Source: Firmicutes bacterium UBA3553 (GTDB taxonomy: Bacteria > Bacillota > Clostridia > Tissierellales > Sedimentibacteraceae). Taken from it: DNA of 7,348 bases. A program made the translations under genes and the position numbers. Positions 6,714 to 7,348 of the stretch are shown here, piece by piece. Location: contig DFOA01000033.1 in the NCBI GenBank assembly GCA_002381185.1, positions 80,927-88,274 on the forward strand, given 5' to 3'. Within the stretch, counting starts at the first letter, position 1. Every line of letters begins with the position of its first letter. The notes under the pieces were generated by a model. The model saw nothing but the letters and a program-made list of their open reading frames with translations, searched no databases and was not told the DNA's origin.

Positions 6714-6732
6714 TTATTCAATTATATGTCAA
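6704..6732 (-). promoter_or_regulatory. Candidate sigma-70 promoter for the activator gene
   Basis: On the minus strand a consensus -35 TTGACA (6732-6727) is followed after 17 bases by TAACAT (6709-6704), a four-of-six -10 box. The expected start is near 6697, about 14 bases before the GTG. A second reading, TTGAAT (6721-6716) with CATAAT (6698-6693) and a 17-base spacer, would start almost at the coding region and would remove the ribosome site, so it is less likely. Confidence 0.5.
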
Positions 6733-6773
6733 GAACAGTCACTGATATATTATATTTAGAATTATACCATATT

Positions 6774-6789
6774 TGGCATAAAAATTGCA
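6774..6789 (+). promoter_or_regulatory. Sigma-54 (-24/-12) promoter for lysA copy 2
   Basis: TGGCATAAAAATTGCA matches the consensus TGGCAC-R-N4-TTGCW at every defined base except one C-to-T change. It is the best of the three sigma-54 elements here. The predicted start is about 6800, leaving a leader of about 69 bases. It sits in the 185-base gap between the divergent activator gene and lysA copy 2, a classic arrangement for a regulator and its target. Confidence 0.82.
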
Positions 6790-6868
6790 TAAAAGATGGT
6801 GATAGGGTACTTTAAATCAATAAGAGTTACACAACTTCAGTAAAGGATAGATTTATAAAGGTGAAAAT

Positions 6869-7348
6869 ATGGAAAGAGAAATTAAAAATAATATATTATA
6901 TTTTGATGGATGCAACACTACTGAATTAGCAAAAAAATACGGAACACCCCTATATGTTATGAGTGAAACTGCTATAGTGGAAAAGTGCAGAGAAATAAGA
7001 GAAACATTTTTAAACAAGTATGAAAGAACAAGAGCTGCCTATGCATCTAAAGCATTTTTAACCCTGTCAATGTGCAAAATAATTGAAAGAGAAGGACTGT
7101 GCATGGACGTTGTTTCAGGAGGAGAATTATATACGGCAATCAAGGCCGATTTTCCTGCTGAAAGAATAGAGTTTAATGGAAACAACAAATCAATTGAAGA
7201 ATTAGAACTGGCAGTAGATTACAACATTGGAAGAATAATAGTTGATGGCCTGGATGAATTGAGTCTAATCGAAGAAATCTGCAAAGAGAAGGGTAAAAAG
7301 ATAAATATTCTTTACAGAGTAACTCCTGGTGTAAAAAGCGACTCCCAT
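6869..7348 (+). CDS. lysA: Diaminopimelate decarboxylase, copy 2 (5' part only, runs off the window)
   Basis: Exactly 160 codons are present before the window ends, open throughout. The protein matches copy 1 at 156 of 160 positions; the changes are T9I, E13D, S16N and K99R, all outside the visible active-site motifs. The PLP lysine Lys61 (YASKAF) and the barrel segment to VTPGVKSDSH are present; the second half is not visible. DNA identity to 1424-1903 is 465 of 480, and most differences are synonymous third-position changes, so both copies appear to have been under selection as proteins. The start is supported by AAAGGTGA at 6858-6865. Similarity between the copies ends close to the ATG apart from a short stretch at the ribosome site, so the promoters are unrelated. 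Expected role: inducible meso-DAP decarboxylation to lysine under sigma-54 control. Whether the gene is complete cannot be told here. Confidence 0.92.
   Translation, partial: MEREIKNNILYFDGCNTTELAKKYGTPLYVMSETAIVEKCREIRETFLNKYERTRAAYASKAFLTLSMCKIIEREGLCMDVVSGGELYTAIKADFPAERIEFNGNNKSIEELELAVDYNIGRIIVDGLDELSLIEEICKEKGKKINILYRVTPGVKSDSH
6869..7348 (+). repeat. Direct repeat, right copy (5' part of lysA copy 2)
   Basis: This is the partner of 1424-1903. Homology begins near the start codon. Homologous recombination between the copies could delete or amplify the intervening 5.4 kb, including the activator and fusion genes. Confidence 0.95.

Overview
The window looks like chromosomal DNA from a low-GC anaerobic Firmicute (Clostridia or Tissierellia type). 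The evidence is strongly A+T-rich intergenic DNA, AGA/ATA/AAA-rich codon use, AGGAGG-type ribosome binding sites, and bacterial enhancer-binding-protein/sigma-54 regulation of amino-acid-related genes. No species can be named from the sequence alone. There are five protein genes and no RNA genes, CRISPR arrays or insertion sequences.

Layout from left to right. Positions 1-306 are an A+T-rich non-coding region with a good sigma-54 (-24/-12) promoter at 202-217. It leads into an LdcA-type LD-carboxypeptidase gene (307-1221, +), closed by a small hairpin terminator. A complete diaminopimelate decarboxylase gene, lysA (1424-2722, +), follows. It converges, across a perfect bidirectional terminator (2741-2767), on a minus-strand gene (4438-2771) that fuses a MalY/PatB-type PLP C-S lyase/aminotransferase to an AANAT-like GNAT acetyltransferase. 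Upstream of the fusion gene lie a sigma-54 promoter (4489-4474, minus) and, about 110 bp before its predicted transcription start, a perfect 15-bp inverted repeat (4555-4591) placed like an enhancer/UAS. Next is a minus-strand gene (6683-4608) for a sigma-54-dependent activator with a PrpR-N-like sensory region, PAS, AAA+ and an unusual C-terminal winged-helix domain. Diverging from it, behind a near-perfect sigma-54 promoter (6774-6789), is a second lysA copy (6869 to the window end). It is about 97% identical in DNA to the first over the 480 bases visible.

How the genes may work together (inference). The activator sits among three separate sigma-54 promoters driving LD-carboxypeptidase, C-S lyase-acetyltransferase and lysA copy 2. 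lysA copy 1 lacks a sigma-54 element and has only a weak sigma-70-like candidate. This suggests one housekeeping and one inducible DAP decarboxylase, the latter in a small regulon. LD-carboxypeptidase trims the D-amino acid next to meso-DAP in murein peptides, and LysA converts meso-DAP to lysine, so the regulon could recycle or catabolise cell-wall peptides or DAP. The substrate of the fused lyase-acetyltransferase is not evident.
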